NCBI RefSeq assembly: GCF_010119195.1
Contig: NZ_WRXL01000006.1
Location: 124,001-188,000 of the forward strand
Origin: Haloarcula salina
GTDB taxonomy: Archaea > Halobacteriota > Halobacteria > Halobacteriales > Haloarculaceae
Direction: 5' to 3'
Length of the DNA: 64,000 bases
Shown here: positions 1 through 8,259 of the stretch, in pieces
Layout of the letters: every line of letters begins with the position of its first letter
Position numbering within the stretch: position 1 is the first letter of the stretch
The notes under the pieces: model-generated
What the model saw: only the letters and a program-made list of their open reading frames with translations
Databases searched by the model: none
What the model was told of the DNA's origin: nothing
Translations under genes and position numbers: made by a program

Positions 1-536
1 TCATGAACCAGGGCGGCGTCGCGGTGATGCTCGTGGGTGAGACCCAGGACAAGAACAAGACCGAGGAGGTCGTCAAGGACGCGATGAACCACCCGCTGCT
101 GGACGTGGACTACCGCGGCGCGAGCGGCGGGCTGGTGCACATCACCGGCGGCCCGGACCTCACGCTGAAGGAGGCCGAGGGCATCGCCCAGAACATCACC
201 GAGCGCCTGGAGGCCAACGCCAACGTCATCTGGGGCGCGCGCATCCAGGAGAACTACAAGGGCAAGGTTCGCGTCATGGCCATCATGACCGGCGTCCAGT
301 CCGCGCAGGTGCTGGGTCCGACGACCCAGAAGCAGGCCAACAAGTCCCGGCAGGCGATCCAGGAGGTCGACGACGACACCTCCTTCGACGCCTCCGACAA
401 CGTCGAAAGCTTCGACAGCCCGGCCGCGAACGGCGGTCGAAGCGGCGGCCGCAACACCGGCTACGGCGAGACCGACGGCGGACAGGACCAGCACGAGAAG
501 AACAACGGCCTCGACGTCATCCGGACGAACGAGTAA
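1..536 (+). CDS. ftsZ2: Cell division protein FtsZ2, C-terminal part (5' end outside window)
   Basis: This is the C-terminal half of a tubulin-like GTPase that assembles the mid-cell division ring. The frame is open from the left edge, so the first ATG at base 3 is internal. The GTPase signature domain is missing because of the window edge. What remains is the FtsZ C-terminal domain (stretches [35 protein letters not shown]) and an acidic, Gly/Ser-rich linker ending in GLDVIRTNE. The middle and the GLDVIR tail match what I recall of haloarchaeal FtsZ2 rather than FtsZ1. It converges with ncsA, and ftsZ2 next to ncsA is a neighbourhood I also recall from Haloferax. Identity as FtsZ is very safe; the paralogue number is from memory. 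Confidence 0.93.
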   Translation, partial: MNQGGVAVMLVGETQDKNKTEEVVKDAMNHPLLDVDYRGASGGLVHITGGPDLTLKEAEGIAQNITERLEANANVIWGARIQENYKGKVRVMAIMTGVQSAQVLGPTTQKQANKSRQAIQEVDDDTSFDASDNVESFDSPAANGGRSGGRNTGYGETDGGQDQHEKNNGLDVIRTNE

Positions 537-627
537 CTCGGCGGCCCTTCCTTCGTTTTCAACACCGAACAGCGATGCGGTTCGGCGCAGTGAACAGACA
601 CGCATGTCAGACGAACCGCAGCGAGCA

Positions 628-1623
628 TCAGACCGCTTCGAGCGCGTCCAGCAGATTGCACTTCCGACAGAGGTCACGGGCCGTCGGCGCGCCGCAGTTC
701 TCGCACTCGCCGTAGTCCCTGTCGCCGTTCTCGCCGCCGTAGGTGTCGGCGGCCAGCGCGGCGAGCTTCTCGTAGCCCGCCATGATCGAGTGGCGCGTCC
801 CGGGATGGTTCTCCTCCAGGCCGAGCATGAGCTCCTGGATCTCGCCGCGATAGGCCTCCTCGGCGTGGGGGCACTCGGTGATGTGCGCCGGCAAGTCCTG
901 GAAGCGAGCGTACAGCGCGACCTCTTTCTCGGGGATGTCCCGGAGCGGCTTGGCCCGCGGGACGTGGTGGTCCTGTGACTCTCGCGTGCGCTCGGTCGGC
1001 GCGTCGGCGGCCGAGTCGAACGGGCCGAGCGACGCCTCGAAGTGCTTGGCGATCTGTTCCACGTCGCCCTCGAGGACGTTCATCAGCGCCGTCTCGGCCT
1101 CGTCGTCTAAGTTGTGGCCGGTCAGCAGCTTGTCCGCGTCGAGTTCCTCGGCGTAGCGCGAGAGGAGGTCCCGGCGGAACACGCCGCAGTACGCGCAGGC
1201 GGCCATGCCCTCCGGGTCGTCTTCGACCACGTCGTCCATCTCGACGCCGAACTCCTCGGCGTAGGAGACGACCTCGTGACGGATGCCCAGGTCGTCGGTC
1301 AGTTCCTCGCAGGCGTCGAGGCTGGCGTCGCGGTAGCCCTCGATGCCTTCGTGGATAGAAAGCGCGACGAGTTCGATGCGAGGGTCCTCGGCGAAGGTGT
1401 CGTGGAGGATCTGCGTGAGGACGACGCTGTCCTTGCCCCCCGAGAGCCCGATGACCCACGTCTCGGGGTCCTCGACGGTGGCGTCGTCGGACACCAGCCC
1501 GTCTTCGCGGATTCGCCGACGGACCCGTTTCGTCACCGTCCGGCAGAGGTGAGACTCACAGAGGTAGAGCCCGGAGTAGGCCGCGTGTAGCACCGCGTTC
1601 TCGCCGCACTTGTCGCACTCCAT
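628..1623 (-). CDS. ncsA: tRNA 2-thiolation enzyme NcsA (Ncs6/TtuA/TtcA family)
   Basis: ATP-dependent tRNA thiolase that adenylates the uridine C2 carbonyl so that sulfur, carried in archaea by ubiquitin-like SAMP proteins, can be inserted. The 331-residue protein has an N-terminal Cys-rich zinc site (C3, C6, C22, C27), the PP-loop SGGKDS at residues 61-66, the CAYC motif (C143, C146) plus C251, which in the family hold an Fe-S cluster or form the catalytic cysteines, and a C-terminal zinc ribbon (CENC...CRKC). Length and motif order are those of the TtuA/Ncs6 group. The gene converges on ftsZ2 with about 90 bp between them. The substrate (wobble uridine of Lys/Glu/Gln tRNAs) is inferred from the family. 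Confidence 0.92.
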   Translation of the reverse strand: MECDKCGENAVLHAAYSGLYLCESHLCRTVTKRVRRRIREDGLVSDDATVEDPETWVIGLSGGKDSVVLTQILHDTFAEDPRIELVALSIHEGIEGYRDASLDACEELTDDLGIRHEVVSYAEEFGVEMDDVVEDDPEGMAACAYCGVFRRDLLSRYAEELDADKLLTGHNLDDEAETALMNVLEGDVEQIAKHFEASLGPFDSAADAPTERTRESQDHHVPRAKPLRDIPEKEVALYARFQDLPAHITECPHAEEAYRGEIQELMLGLEENHPGTRHSIMAGYEKLAALAADTYGGENGDRDYGECENCGAPTARDLCRKCNLLDALEAV

Positions 1624-1694
1624 CTTACCGGGGACTCGTTCCCGCAGCGGTGAGAGGGTTTCGCCTCGGGGCCGTCAGCCGGCACGTCGGATGC

Positions 1695-1713
1695 GACGCT
1701 GTCAGTCAGCGTC
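1695..1713. repeat. Short perfect hairpin between two tandem genes
   Basis: GACGCTG and its exact complement are separated by TCAGT. It lies 3' of the alpha/beta hydrolase gene and 72 bp upstream of the ncsA start codon. It could be an RNA hairpin at the 3' end of the hydrolase transcript. There is no T tract next to it, so a terminator role is uncertain. Confidence 0.35.
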
Positions 1714-1736
1714 GGACGCGCCGGTAGCGACCCGCT

Positions 1737-2435
1737 TCAGAGCGCGCTCGGCCCGTGGCGCAAGGCGTCGACGACCGCCTCGACGGTCTCCTCGCGACCG
1801 GTCGAGGAGAACAGTTCGTGTCCGCCGTCGTAGAGGCGGATGCGGTCGGCCGGGAGCCGCGCGCCGACGGCCCGCGGATCGACGACGGCGTCGGTGAGCG
1901 AGCAAAAGGCGACGGCCTCCTCGCGGGCCGGCGGGAGCGACCGCTGGGCGCGCATGATCGCTCGAACGAACGCGGGCGAGAACGCCGACGGGGCCTCCGC
2001 GACCTGCCGCTCGGTGGCGAGGTCGCCGAGCGCGTCTCGCGTCAGCGTACCGACGGGGATGAACGGCCACGAGATCGGCAGCGACGCGACGGCTTCGAGG
2101 ACCGGTCGCGGTATCGGGAGGTCGCTGTCCCACCACGGGCTCAGGTACACGCGGCTGCCGAGGCCCTCGGCGTCGAGGTGCGCCGTCGTCAGTCCGCCGG
2201 CGCTGTGGGCGAGCAGGTCGAACGCGTCGAGGTCGGCGGCGTAGGATTCGACCGGCGCGAGCCACTCGCGCTCGAAGTCGGTGATGTGCGTCGGCAGTTC
2301 GACGGCGTGGACGCGGTACTCGCGGGCGAGTCGGTCGACGAGCCACCGGACGTTCTCGTGGCGACAGCGGTTCCCCCATCCGAGGACGAGCAGGCAGTCG
2401 CGGTCGGCCCCGTCGTCGAAGACGCGGATCTGCAT
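1737..2435 (-). CDS. Alpha/beta hydrolase fold protein
   Basis: A 232-residue soluble hydrolase with the nucleophile elbow HSAGG (Ser78), a later SLTDAVVD segment that can supply the acid residue, and the C-terminal YDGGHELF histidine, so a complete Ser-Asp-His triad is visible. I start at MQIRVFDDG; the frame is open another 52 codons upstream, but that part is Arg/Ser-rich and looks non-coding. The small lid and the LGWGN segment near residue 20, where the oxyanion-hole loop belongs, suggest a BioH-like or lysophospholipase-like subgroup. The substrate is not recognisable. Gene direction is shared with ncsA and the DUF2332 gene, but the gaps of more than 100 bp argue for separate transcripts. 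Confidence 0.75.
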   Translation of the reverse strand: MQIRVFDDGADRDCLLVLGWGNRCRHENVRWLVDRLAREYRVHAVELPTHITDFEREWLAPVESYAADLDAFDLLAHSAGGLTTAHLDAEGLGSRVYLSPWWDSDLPIPRPVLEAVASLPISWPFIPVGTLTRDALGDLATERQVAEAPSAFSPAFVRAIMRAQRSLPPAREEAVAFCSLTDAVVDPRAVGARLPADRIRLYDGGHELFSSTGREETVEAVVDALRHGPSAL

Positions 2436-2569
2436 GGGCGTGCTTCCGGCGGTGGCGTGAAAAGCCCGTGTGAACGCACGGCACACGGCCGGGCGTTTCC
2501 AGCGGCGAGCGGTCGGCGAGCAGCGCGGCGACGAGTCGGCCAGCGACTGCCCGCTCCTCTCGGTCGCCG

Positions 2570-3595
2570 TCAGGTCCGCCAGGTCAGCCACTCGGCGTGG
2601 GGCTGGTAGTCGACGAGATGCGTCGTCCGGACGCGCCCGTCGTCCCAGCGGTTCCAGTTGAGGCGGACCGACTCGCCGCCGGTCAGCACCCGCTCACCCG
2701 TGAGCCAGTGCAGCGACCGGTCGGTCATCCGCGCTTCGAGCAGGTCCGTCAGCGCCGCGCTCACCGACTCGGGGACCTGGTAGAGCACGAGCGTGTTGAA
2801 CACGCAGACCGGGACATCGTCGGGTATCTCGTCGAGAACGGCGGGCAGGTCCTCGACCATGTCGCCCTCGACGAGCCGGGGCGGGTCCCGGCGGGCGACG
2901 GCGAGCGCCCCGTCGAGGACGGCCCGGCGCGCCTCGTGTTCGGGCCAGACGAGCGCCCGGAGCCAGTCGCGGTCGTCGTCGTCCGTCACGTCCAGCGGAT
3001 TGCGGTCGATACCGACGCGGGAGCGAATCGCGGGCGGCGTCTCGGGCAGCGGCGGGTCGCCGTCCCGGACGTGACACTCGATGGTGACCGGCGAGTCGCG
3101 GTCGCCGACGACGCGGCCGTCGTAGTCGTAGCGGTAGCGGTCGAACAGGAGATTCAGCCCCGCGCTCGGACCGAGTTCGACCAGCGCGAGCGGCCCGTCG
3201 GTCGCCTCGGCGACCGTCGCGACGGCGGGGTACAGCACCGCGCTCCGGCGGACCGCGTTTGTCTGCGTGCGGCGCGTCCGCAGGAGCGGGCGGAGGTCGT
3301 CGGCCCGGTCGAGACAGAACTCGCGGAAGGCGGGAAAACACTCGTCGTCAGGCGCTCGCGGGTCCGCGACGATGCTCGGGTAGTACTCGGCCAGTCGATG
3401 ACCGGGGTCGCGGGCGAGGAGATCGTGGACGGCGGCGAGCAGCACGTGCGGGGCCTGCCGGCCCTCGGGGACCGCGCTCGCGAGGTCGAGGACCGCGGCG
3501 TCTTCGGCGGCCTCCCGGCAGAGGTGGGCGTACAGCGGCGAGGTGTCGGCGGCCCACGGAGCGAGGTCGCGAAACTGCGTCTGGCGGTCGGACAT
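2570..3595 (-). CDS. DUF2332 family protein
   Basis: A 341-residue protein of the DUF2332 family. The diagnostic segments are LAPWAADTSPLYAHLC near the N terminus, HVLLAAVHDLL with DPGHRLAEYYPS, and LLRTRRTQTNAVRR. The segment ALVELGPSAGLNLLFDRY resembles the SAM-binding glycine loop of methyltransferases, and DUF2332 has been suspected of a methyltransferase-like fold; that remains inference. The start MSDRQTQF is chosen because the 34 extra codons upstream are Arg-rich and run into the promoter region. It is divergent from the FAD oxidoreductase gene, with 171 bp between them. Function unknown. Confidence 0.8.
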   Translation of the reverse strand: MSDRQTQFRDLAPWAADTSPLYAHLCREAAEDAAVLDLASAVPEGRQAPHVLLAAVHDLLARDPGHRLAEYYPSIVADPRAPDDECFPAFREFCLDRADDLRPLLRTRRTQTNAVRRSAVLYPAVATVAEATDGPLALVELGPSAGLNLLFDRYRYDYDGRVVGDRDSPVTIECHVRDGDPPLPETPPAIRSRVGIDRNPLDVTDDDDRDWLRALVWPEHEARRAVLDGALAVARRDPPRLVEGDMVEDLPAVLDEIPDDVPVCVFNTLVLYQVPESVSAALTDLLEARMTDRSLHWLTGERVLTGGESVRLNWNRWDDGRVRTTHLVDYQPHAEWLTWRT

Positions 3596-3766
3596 ATCGC
3601 TTGCGACTCGTCGCTGGTAAATCAGGTTTCGGCTTCTGCGGGGGCAACGTTTAGGCCGCCCGACTTGTAGCTGGCGCAATGGTTTTGGAACGGCCAAAAA
3701 CAGTCACTCGCGTCGAGAGCGGCATCGCGTCGGACGGGGACGGAACAGTCCCGTGGCCGAGCATCC

Positions 3767-5245
3767 ATGGGAACTGAGTCCGCAGACGTAGCCGTCATCG
3801 GCGGCGGTGTCGCGGGTATGAGCACGGCCGCGCGGTTGCAGGCGGACGGCTACTCGACGGTCGTCCTCGAACAGCACCACAGCGTCGGCGGCTGTGCGGG
3901 CTACTACGAGCGAGCGGGGTTCCGGTTCGACGTCGGTGCGACGACGCTCGTCGATTTCGTGCCAGAAGGCGTCGGCGGCCAACTGTTGTCGGCCGTCGGT
4001 TTCGAGCCGCCGGAAATTACGATACAGGACGCCTACGACGTCTGGCTGCCGGATCTGACGGTGACGCTGTACCGCGACCAGGCCGACTGGGACGCCGAGC
4101 GGCGGACGAAACTCGGCGACGACCAGCGACATATCGCGTTCTACGACTTCATCGACGACCTCTCGGCGCGGCTCTGGCGGCTCACCAGAACGGACGTCAA
4201 GATGCCGATACAGACTGTCGGCGACCTCGTTCGGAACGCCCGCGCAGTCGGCCTTCGTGACCTCCCGCTGGTCAGATATCTCCGCTGGACGATGGCCGAC
4301 GCGATGCGCGCCCACGACGTGTACGACGACCGACCGCTCCGGGCAATGGTCTCGATGCTCGTCGAGGATACGGTCCACGCCTCGCTCGAAGAAGCGCCGC
4401 TGTTGAACGCCGTCCTCGGGATGACGATCCGTCGAACGGGACTGGGTCGAGCGACCGGCGGAATGTACGGCTTCTGGGACTCGTTCGTCGACCAGTACGC
4501 GGCCATCGGCGGCCGGGTCGAGACGGGCCGCACCGTCACCGCGGTGACCGGCACCGACGGCGGCTTTCGTGTGGACTCGGCGGCTGGGCCGGTCCACGCC
4601 GAACAGGTCGTCAGCACCGTCCCGGTTCCCGTCACCAGAGACCTCGCGCCGACGGTCGTCGGCGACAGGCTCGACGAACACTGTTCGATGCTGCGGGACC
4701 ACGAGGGAAGCGCGCTCGTGCTGTTTCTCGGCGTCCCGGCGGCTGAGGTCGAGGGTCGCGAGCGGACGCATCATCAGATTCTGGAAGACTACGACGAGCC
4801 GCTCGGCAACGGGAACAACATGTTCGTCTCCGTCTCCGCGTCGGGTGACGACGTGAGCGCACCGGCCGGGAACCGGGCGGTCATGCTGTCCACGCACTGT
4901 GCGGTCGAACCGTGGCGTGACCTCGACAAGGCGGCATACGAGGTGAAGAAGGAAGCCGCCCGCGAGCGACTGCTCGCGGGCGGCCGGACCGTCTATCCCG
5001 AACTCGGAACCGACCCGGTCGTCTCCGAGGTCGCCACGCCCGTCACATACGAACAGTTCACGAACAGACCCCGCGGGGCGGTCGGGGGGTACAAACAGAC
5101 GCGGGCGAACGCGAACCAGGGGGCTGTGCCACAGGACGTGGGCGTCGAGGGGTTCTACCTCGCCGGCGACACCACGTGGCCCGGACTGGGAACCGTCGCC
5201 TGTGTCAAAGGGAGCAAAATCGCGGCCGACCACGTCAGGAGGTGA
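3767..5245 (+). CDS. FAD-dependent oxidoreductase of the phytoene desaturase (CrtI/CrtISO/CrtD-like) family
   Basis: A 492-residue flavoprotein. Residues 7-35 give a clean Rossmann FAD motif (VAVIGGGVAGMSTAARL, then VVLEQ), followed by GGCAGYYERAGFRFDVGATTL, typical of carotenoid desaturases and isomerases. The C-terminal FYLAGDTTWPGLGTVACVKGSKIAADHV is the matching FAD-closing segment. The family desaturates or isomerises carotenoids and related polyprenyl chains. Other carotenoid genes lie about 48 kb away (crtB, crtY, blh), so it is not in an operon with them. It could act on carotenoids (CrtD- or CrtISO-like) or on another isoprenoid such as a quinone or retinol side chain. The family is secure; the substrate is not. 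Confidence 0.8.
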   Translation: MGTESADVAVIGGGVAGMSTAARLQADGYSTVVLEQHHSVGGCAGYYERAGFRFDVGATTLVDFVPEGVGGQLLSAVGFEPPEITIQDAYDVWLPDLTVTLYRDQADWDAERRTKLGDDQRHIAFYDFIDDLSARLWRLTRTDVKMPIQTVGDLVRNARAVGLRDLPLVRYLRWTMADAMRAHDVYDDRPLRAMVSMLVEDTVHASLEEAPLLNAVLGMTIRRTGLGRATGGMYGFWDSFVDQYAAIGGRVETGRTVTAVTGTDGGFRVDSAAGPVHAEQVVSTVPVPVTRDLAPTVVGDRLDEHCSMLRDHEGSALVLFLGVPAAEVEGRERTHHQILEDYDEPLGNGNNMFVSVSASGDDVSAPAGNRAVMLSTHCAVEPWRDLDKAAYEVKKEAARERLLAGGRTVYPELGTDPVVSEVATPVTYEQFTNRPRGAVGGYKQTRANANQGAVPQDVGVEGFYLAGDTTWPGLGTVACVKGSKIAADHVRR

Positions 5246-5327
5246 ACACCGCGACCGGCGTGTGCGAACCTCGACGTGGTGGGCACGGAGAGTCAGCGTT
5301 TTCCCCGCCGACCCGGTAGAGATGGCA

Positions 5328-5978
5328 ATGAGTCTGGACCGTCCGGAGGCAGTCGAGCGGGTCGAGGAGATCGTCGACGCCGTCGAGGACGAGACGATGC
5401 CGGTCCCGGTCCGCGAGGTGTGGGTCTACGGCGACGTGGCGCTGGGCCTCGACCCGGTCGAGCGCCTGGACGTGTACGTCACGAAGGACATCCTGTTCAA
5501 GGACGCCCCGGAGCGCGCCGATGAGTTCCAGCGCAGCCACGGCGTCGACGGCGTCGGCAAGACGGTCCGGGCCGCGTGGGCCGACGAGCACCCCGAGCAC
5601 ATCCGGGCGAACGCGAGCGGCCACGCCGCTCCCGAGAAGTGCCTGGCCGCACACCTCCTGGGCGACGACGAGCCGGTCCACCTGGAGGTGTGTAACGCCT
5701 CCTTCGAGGACAACGTCACCCAGCGCCTCAAGGGGGCGAAGATGCGAAGCGACTACGAGCAGATTCTCGACCCCCGCGGGGCCTGCCTGTGGATCGACGG
5801 CGAGCGCTCGGCCGACGCCTTCCGAAAGCTCCGGGACAACGAGTTCGTCTTCCCGACGCTCGCCCAGTCGCTCTCGATGCTCGGGCTGGACGACGACGAG
5901 GCGAGCGAGGCCGCCGAGGCCGTGAAGGCCTACCGCGAGCGACAGGAGGGCGCGACGGTCCGCGGCGACGTGGTCTGA
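5328..5978 (+). CDS. Conserved haloarchaeal protein of unknown function (possibly DUF7095)
   Basis: A 216-residue acidic soluble protein. Visible landmarks are PVREVWVYGDVALGLDPVERLDVY, which looks like a nucleotidyltransferase-type strand-loop, and NASGHAAPEKCLAAHLL, HLEVCNASFEDNVTQRL and YEQILDPRGACLWIDG. I recall close relatives only in haloarchaea and no assigned function. Start choice: ATG at 5328 (MSLDRPEAVERV); an in-frame ATG at 5322 adds MA. The longer open frame back to 5202 overlaps the upstream gene and is rejected. Same direction as the FAD oxidoreductase with an 80-bp gap; not clearly co-transcribed. Confidence 0.75.
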   Translation: MSLDRPEAVERVEEIVDAVEDETMPVPVREVWVYGDVALGLDPVERLDVYVTKDILFKDAPERADEFQRSHGVDGVGKTVRAAWADEHPEHIRANASGHAAPEKCLAAHLLGDDEPVHLEVCNASFEDNVTQRLKGAKMRSDYEQILDPRGACLWIDGERSADAFRKLRDNEFVFPTLAQSLSMLGLDDDEASEAAEAVKAYRERQEGATVRGDVV

Positions 5979-6015
5979 CCGGAGCGGACAAGTGCAGTAG
6001 CGGACTTCGACGCCG

Positions 6016-6168
6016 TCACTGGAGCCACGGCGAGTCCGCGACGGAGAACTGGTGGCCGCAGGCGGGGCACTCCACGCGACGCGGAGCGCCGTCCTCGACG
6101 ACGGTGAACCGGCGGCTCCAGCCGAGGTGACCGCAGTCGGGACAGCGGCGGACGAGCGGTGGGATCAT
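6016..6168 (-). CDS. 50-residue zinc-ribbon protein
   Basis: A very short gene reading MIPPLVRRCPDCGH... and ending DSPWLQ. It contains two CPxC knuckles, CPDCGH near residue 9 and CPACGH near residue 35, spaced as in a rubredoxin-like or zinc-ribbon fold. The aromatic-basic stretch between them (GWSRRFTVVEDG) is typical of a two-strand zinc ribbon. Nucleic-acid or protein binding is likely but not shown. It sits between two forward genes on the opposite strand. The paired knuckles and good haloarchaeal codon choice make it a credible gene despite its size. Confidence 0.65.
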   Translation of the reverse strand: MIPPLVRRCPDCGHLGWSRRFTVVEDGAPRRVECPACGHQFSVADSPWLQ

Positions 6169-6315
6169 GGCGACCGAGGGGCTCGCGTCCCGCTAAACGT
6201 TCCCCGGACAAGGGCCTACCGGCCGTGGCGGACGACAGCGTCGAGACGCCTCCCAGCTACAACGCGGTTTTGAGCGTACAGAAGGGATACACCCGTGCCG
6301 AGCGGAGCGTCTCGT

Positions 6316-7116
6316 ATGAATCGAACGAGACGCGAGACGCTGGGGCTGGTCGGCGGCCTCGCGGCGACCGCCCTCGGCGGCTGTCTGGCCCCTGGAGACG
6401 GCGGCGACGGCTCCGGCGGGAGCGACGGCGGCGCGACGACGCCGACACACCCGACGACCCAGACTGGAACCGACGACGGCACGCCGTCCGACACGGATGA
6501 CGGCACGCCGACCGCAACGCCGGGCGGCCTCCCGGCGGGCGTCGATCGGGTCGATACGCCACCCTACGAGATCGAGGAGCCCGAGTGCTCTGGAGACGGA
6601 CAGGACGAGGACTACGACCCGCTGTACCTCTGTGCGAACATGCCGGCGGAGCCGTCGCTGACGTTCGAACAGCGGCCGACGCGGGGCACCGTGTTCCGCG
6701 ACGAGGGGCTACAGCTCTCGCCCGGCGACGACGGACCGACCGGCGATCAGCTCTACGCGACGCTCCTGACCGCGCCCGACGACGTGGACCGCATCGGCGA
6801 CGAGTGGGACGAGATCCGCGCGTTCGTCTCGGAGACGGACTTCGAGAGCCACGCCGCCCTCCTCGTCCAGACCGGCTGGGGGTCGGGGTCGATACTGCCC
6901 CACCTGAAACGTATCGAGGCGACCGACACCGGAATCCACGCCTTCGGCTGTCACACCAGTCCCTGCGTCTACACCGCGGACTACACCGCTCGCGCGACGG
7001 TGGCCCGGTTCGAGCGCCCCGACACCCTGGAGAGCGGACTGGTCAGCCTGACCGTCGATCCCTCCACGCGGTACACCGTCGCGGCGGACGAGGGCGTCGT
7101 GACCATCGACGCCTAG
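6316..7116 (+). CDS. Tat-exported lipoprotein of unknown function
   Basis: A 266-residue protein with a twin-arginine signal (TRRETLGLVGG) and lipobox LGGC with Cys23, so it should be exported folded and lipid-anchored outside the cell. Residues 25-75 form a Gly/Ser/Asp/Thr-rich linker containing a repeated DDGTPS/DDGTPT unit. The globular part has four cysteines (C in EEPECSG, LYLCAN and the pair GCHTSPC), which may form disulfides outside the cell. I start at MNRTRR, because the extra seven codons upstream would displace the twin arginine. The family is not recognised. No operon partner is evident; the next gene follows after 43 bp in the same direction. Confidence 0.75.
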   Translation: MNRTRRETLGLVGGLAATALGGCLAPGDGGDGSGGSDGGATTPTHPTTQTGTDDGTPSDTDDGTPTATPGGLPAGVDRVDTPPYEIEEPECSGDGQDEDYDPLYLCANMPAEPSLTFEQRPTRGTVFRDEGLQLSPGDDGPTGDQLYATLLTAPDDVDRIGDEWDEIRAFVSETDFESHAALLVQTGWGSGSILPHLKRIEATDTGIHAFGCHTSPCVYTADYTARATVARFERPDTLESGLVSLTVDPSTRYTVAADEGVVTIDA

Positions 7117-7159
7117 CGCGGACCCTCCGTTCTTTGGGACCGCGGCGAGTACTTCGACC

Positions 7160-7651
7160 ATGGGTGCCCTGACATCCCTCGCGATGCGGACCCTCCACGT
7201 CCTTACGGTGACGGTGCTCGTCGGCGGGTCGGCCGCCGCGTGGTACGGCTATCGGTCCGGTGCAATCACCGATCTCGCGGCCGCCGACCGCTTCGAGTGG
7301 CTGTTCTGGACCGGCATCGGCGCGCTCGTCCTCACCGGCGTCGGCAACCTCGGCGCGCTCGGGCCGCCCGGGCCGACGACCGACTGGGGCCGGACGCTGC
7401 TGGTGAAACTGACCCTGGTCGTGGTTCTCGTCTGTGGCTCGGCCGTCCGAACGATGGTCGTCGTGCGCGCACGCGAGGCGGCCCGGCCGGTGGCCGACGA
7501 AGGCCGAGAGAGCGACGGCGGCCCGGACGACGAGGGCCGCGACAGCCCGTCTAGCGACCCACACCGGACAGTGCTCTCGAAGGCATATGGCGCGACAACT
7601 GGACTGCTCCTCGCGCTCGTGGTGCTCGCGGAGGTGCTGGCGCATGGGTGA
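7160..7651 (+). CDS. CopD-like integral membrane protein
   Basis: A 163-residue protein with about four hydrophobic helices: roughly residues 10-28, 48-68, 80-100 and 142-160. The arrangement LHVLTVTVLVGG...RFEWLFWTGIGALVLTGVGNLG...WGRTLLVKLTLVVVLV resembles the CopD/YckC-type four-helix membrane domain found in copper-resistance and haem-handling proteins. A hydrophilic Asp/Ser-rich loop lies before the last helix. The stop codon overlaps the next gene by 8 bp, so the two are translationally coupled and probably work together. The copper link is only by family resemblance. Confidence 0.6.
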   Translation: MGALTSLAMRTLHVLTVTVLVGGSAAAWYGYRSGAITDLAAADRFEWLFWTGIGALVLTGVGNLGALGPPGPTTDWGRTLLVKLTLVVVLVCGSAVRTMVVVRAREAARPVADEGRESDGGPDDEGRDSPSSDPHRTVLSKAYGATTGLLLALVVLAEVLAHG

Positions 7652-8219
7652 ATCGGAGGGCAGACAGTCGTCGCCTCCGCCGGAGACGCCCGCGGAGTCA
7701 CCTGCCGTCACCGCTGTCCTCGGCGGACGCCTCTCGCTCTCGACGTGGGCGCTCGCCACCTTCGACGTCGGCCTGTTCGTCCTGGTCGCCGTGCTCGCGG
7801 GCCACGCGAGCGGGGCGCTTTCCGACCTGCTCGGCGGGCTGAACACGCTCGTCGGCGCGGCCGTCTTCTGCGTAGTGTGGGCGCTGTTCGTCCTCGCCGT
7901 CTGGTGGGTCGACTCGCGAGTCGAGCTGTCGGCCTCGCTGTGGACGCTCGCTCTGCACGGCTTCGCCGCGGGCGCGATGGCGGGCGTCGCCTTCCTGCTC
8001 GGACTCGTCGCCGTCCTCGCCGTCCCCGCGCTCGCGGAGGGGCTCGCCCTCGGGACGGCGACGCTCTCGGCAGTCGCGGGCGTCGCGCTGTTCCTCCTGG
8101 TCGGCGTCGCCGTCGCGAGCCTTATCGGCGGCGCGATCGGTCTGCTCGTCGGTGTGCTGGACGGGCTCTGTTTCAGACTCGCGGACCGGGTCCTCGCGGC
8201 GTCGGCCGGCGACCGATGA
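7644..8219 (+). CDS. Multi-pass membrane protein of unknown function
   Basis: A 191-residue protein that begins with a short hydrophilic tail rich in Ser/Pro and continues with four or five hydrophobic helices full of Ala, Gly, Val and Leu. No catalytic or binding motif is visible. The ATG lies inside the last codons of the upstream CopD-like gene (8-bp overlap), which makes the pair an operon. A longer frame exists upstream but would overlap the CopD-like gene extensively. Possibly a partner subunit of that protein. Confidence 0.65.
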   Translation: MGESEGRQSSPPPETPAESPAVTAVLGGRLSLSTWALATFDVGLFVLVAVLAGHASGALSDLLGGLNTLVGAAVFCVVWALFVLAVWWVDSRVELSASLWTLALHGFAAGAMAGVAFLLGLVAVLAVPALAEGLALGTATLSAVAGVALFLLVGVAVASLIGGAIGLLVGVLDGLCFRLADRVLAASAGDR

Positions 8220-8259
8220 CGGCGAAACCCGGCCGGCAGTCACAATGGACGGCGTCGTC

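Noticed and set aside
3767-5245. Calling the FAD enzyme crtI (phytoene desaturase)
   Set aside because: Family match is good but it is 48 kb from crtB and the sequence resembles the isomerase/CrtD side of the family as much; substrate left open.
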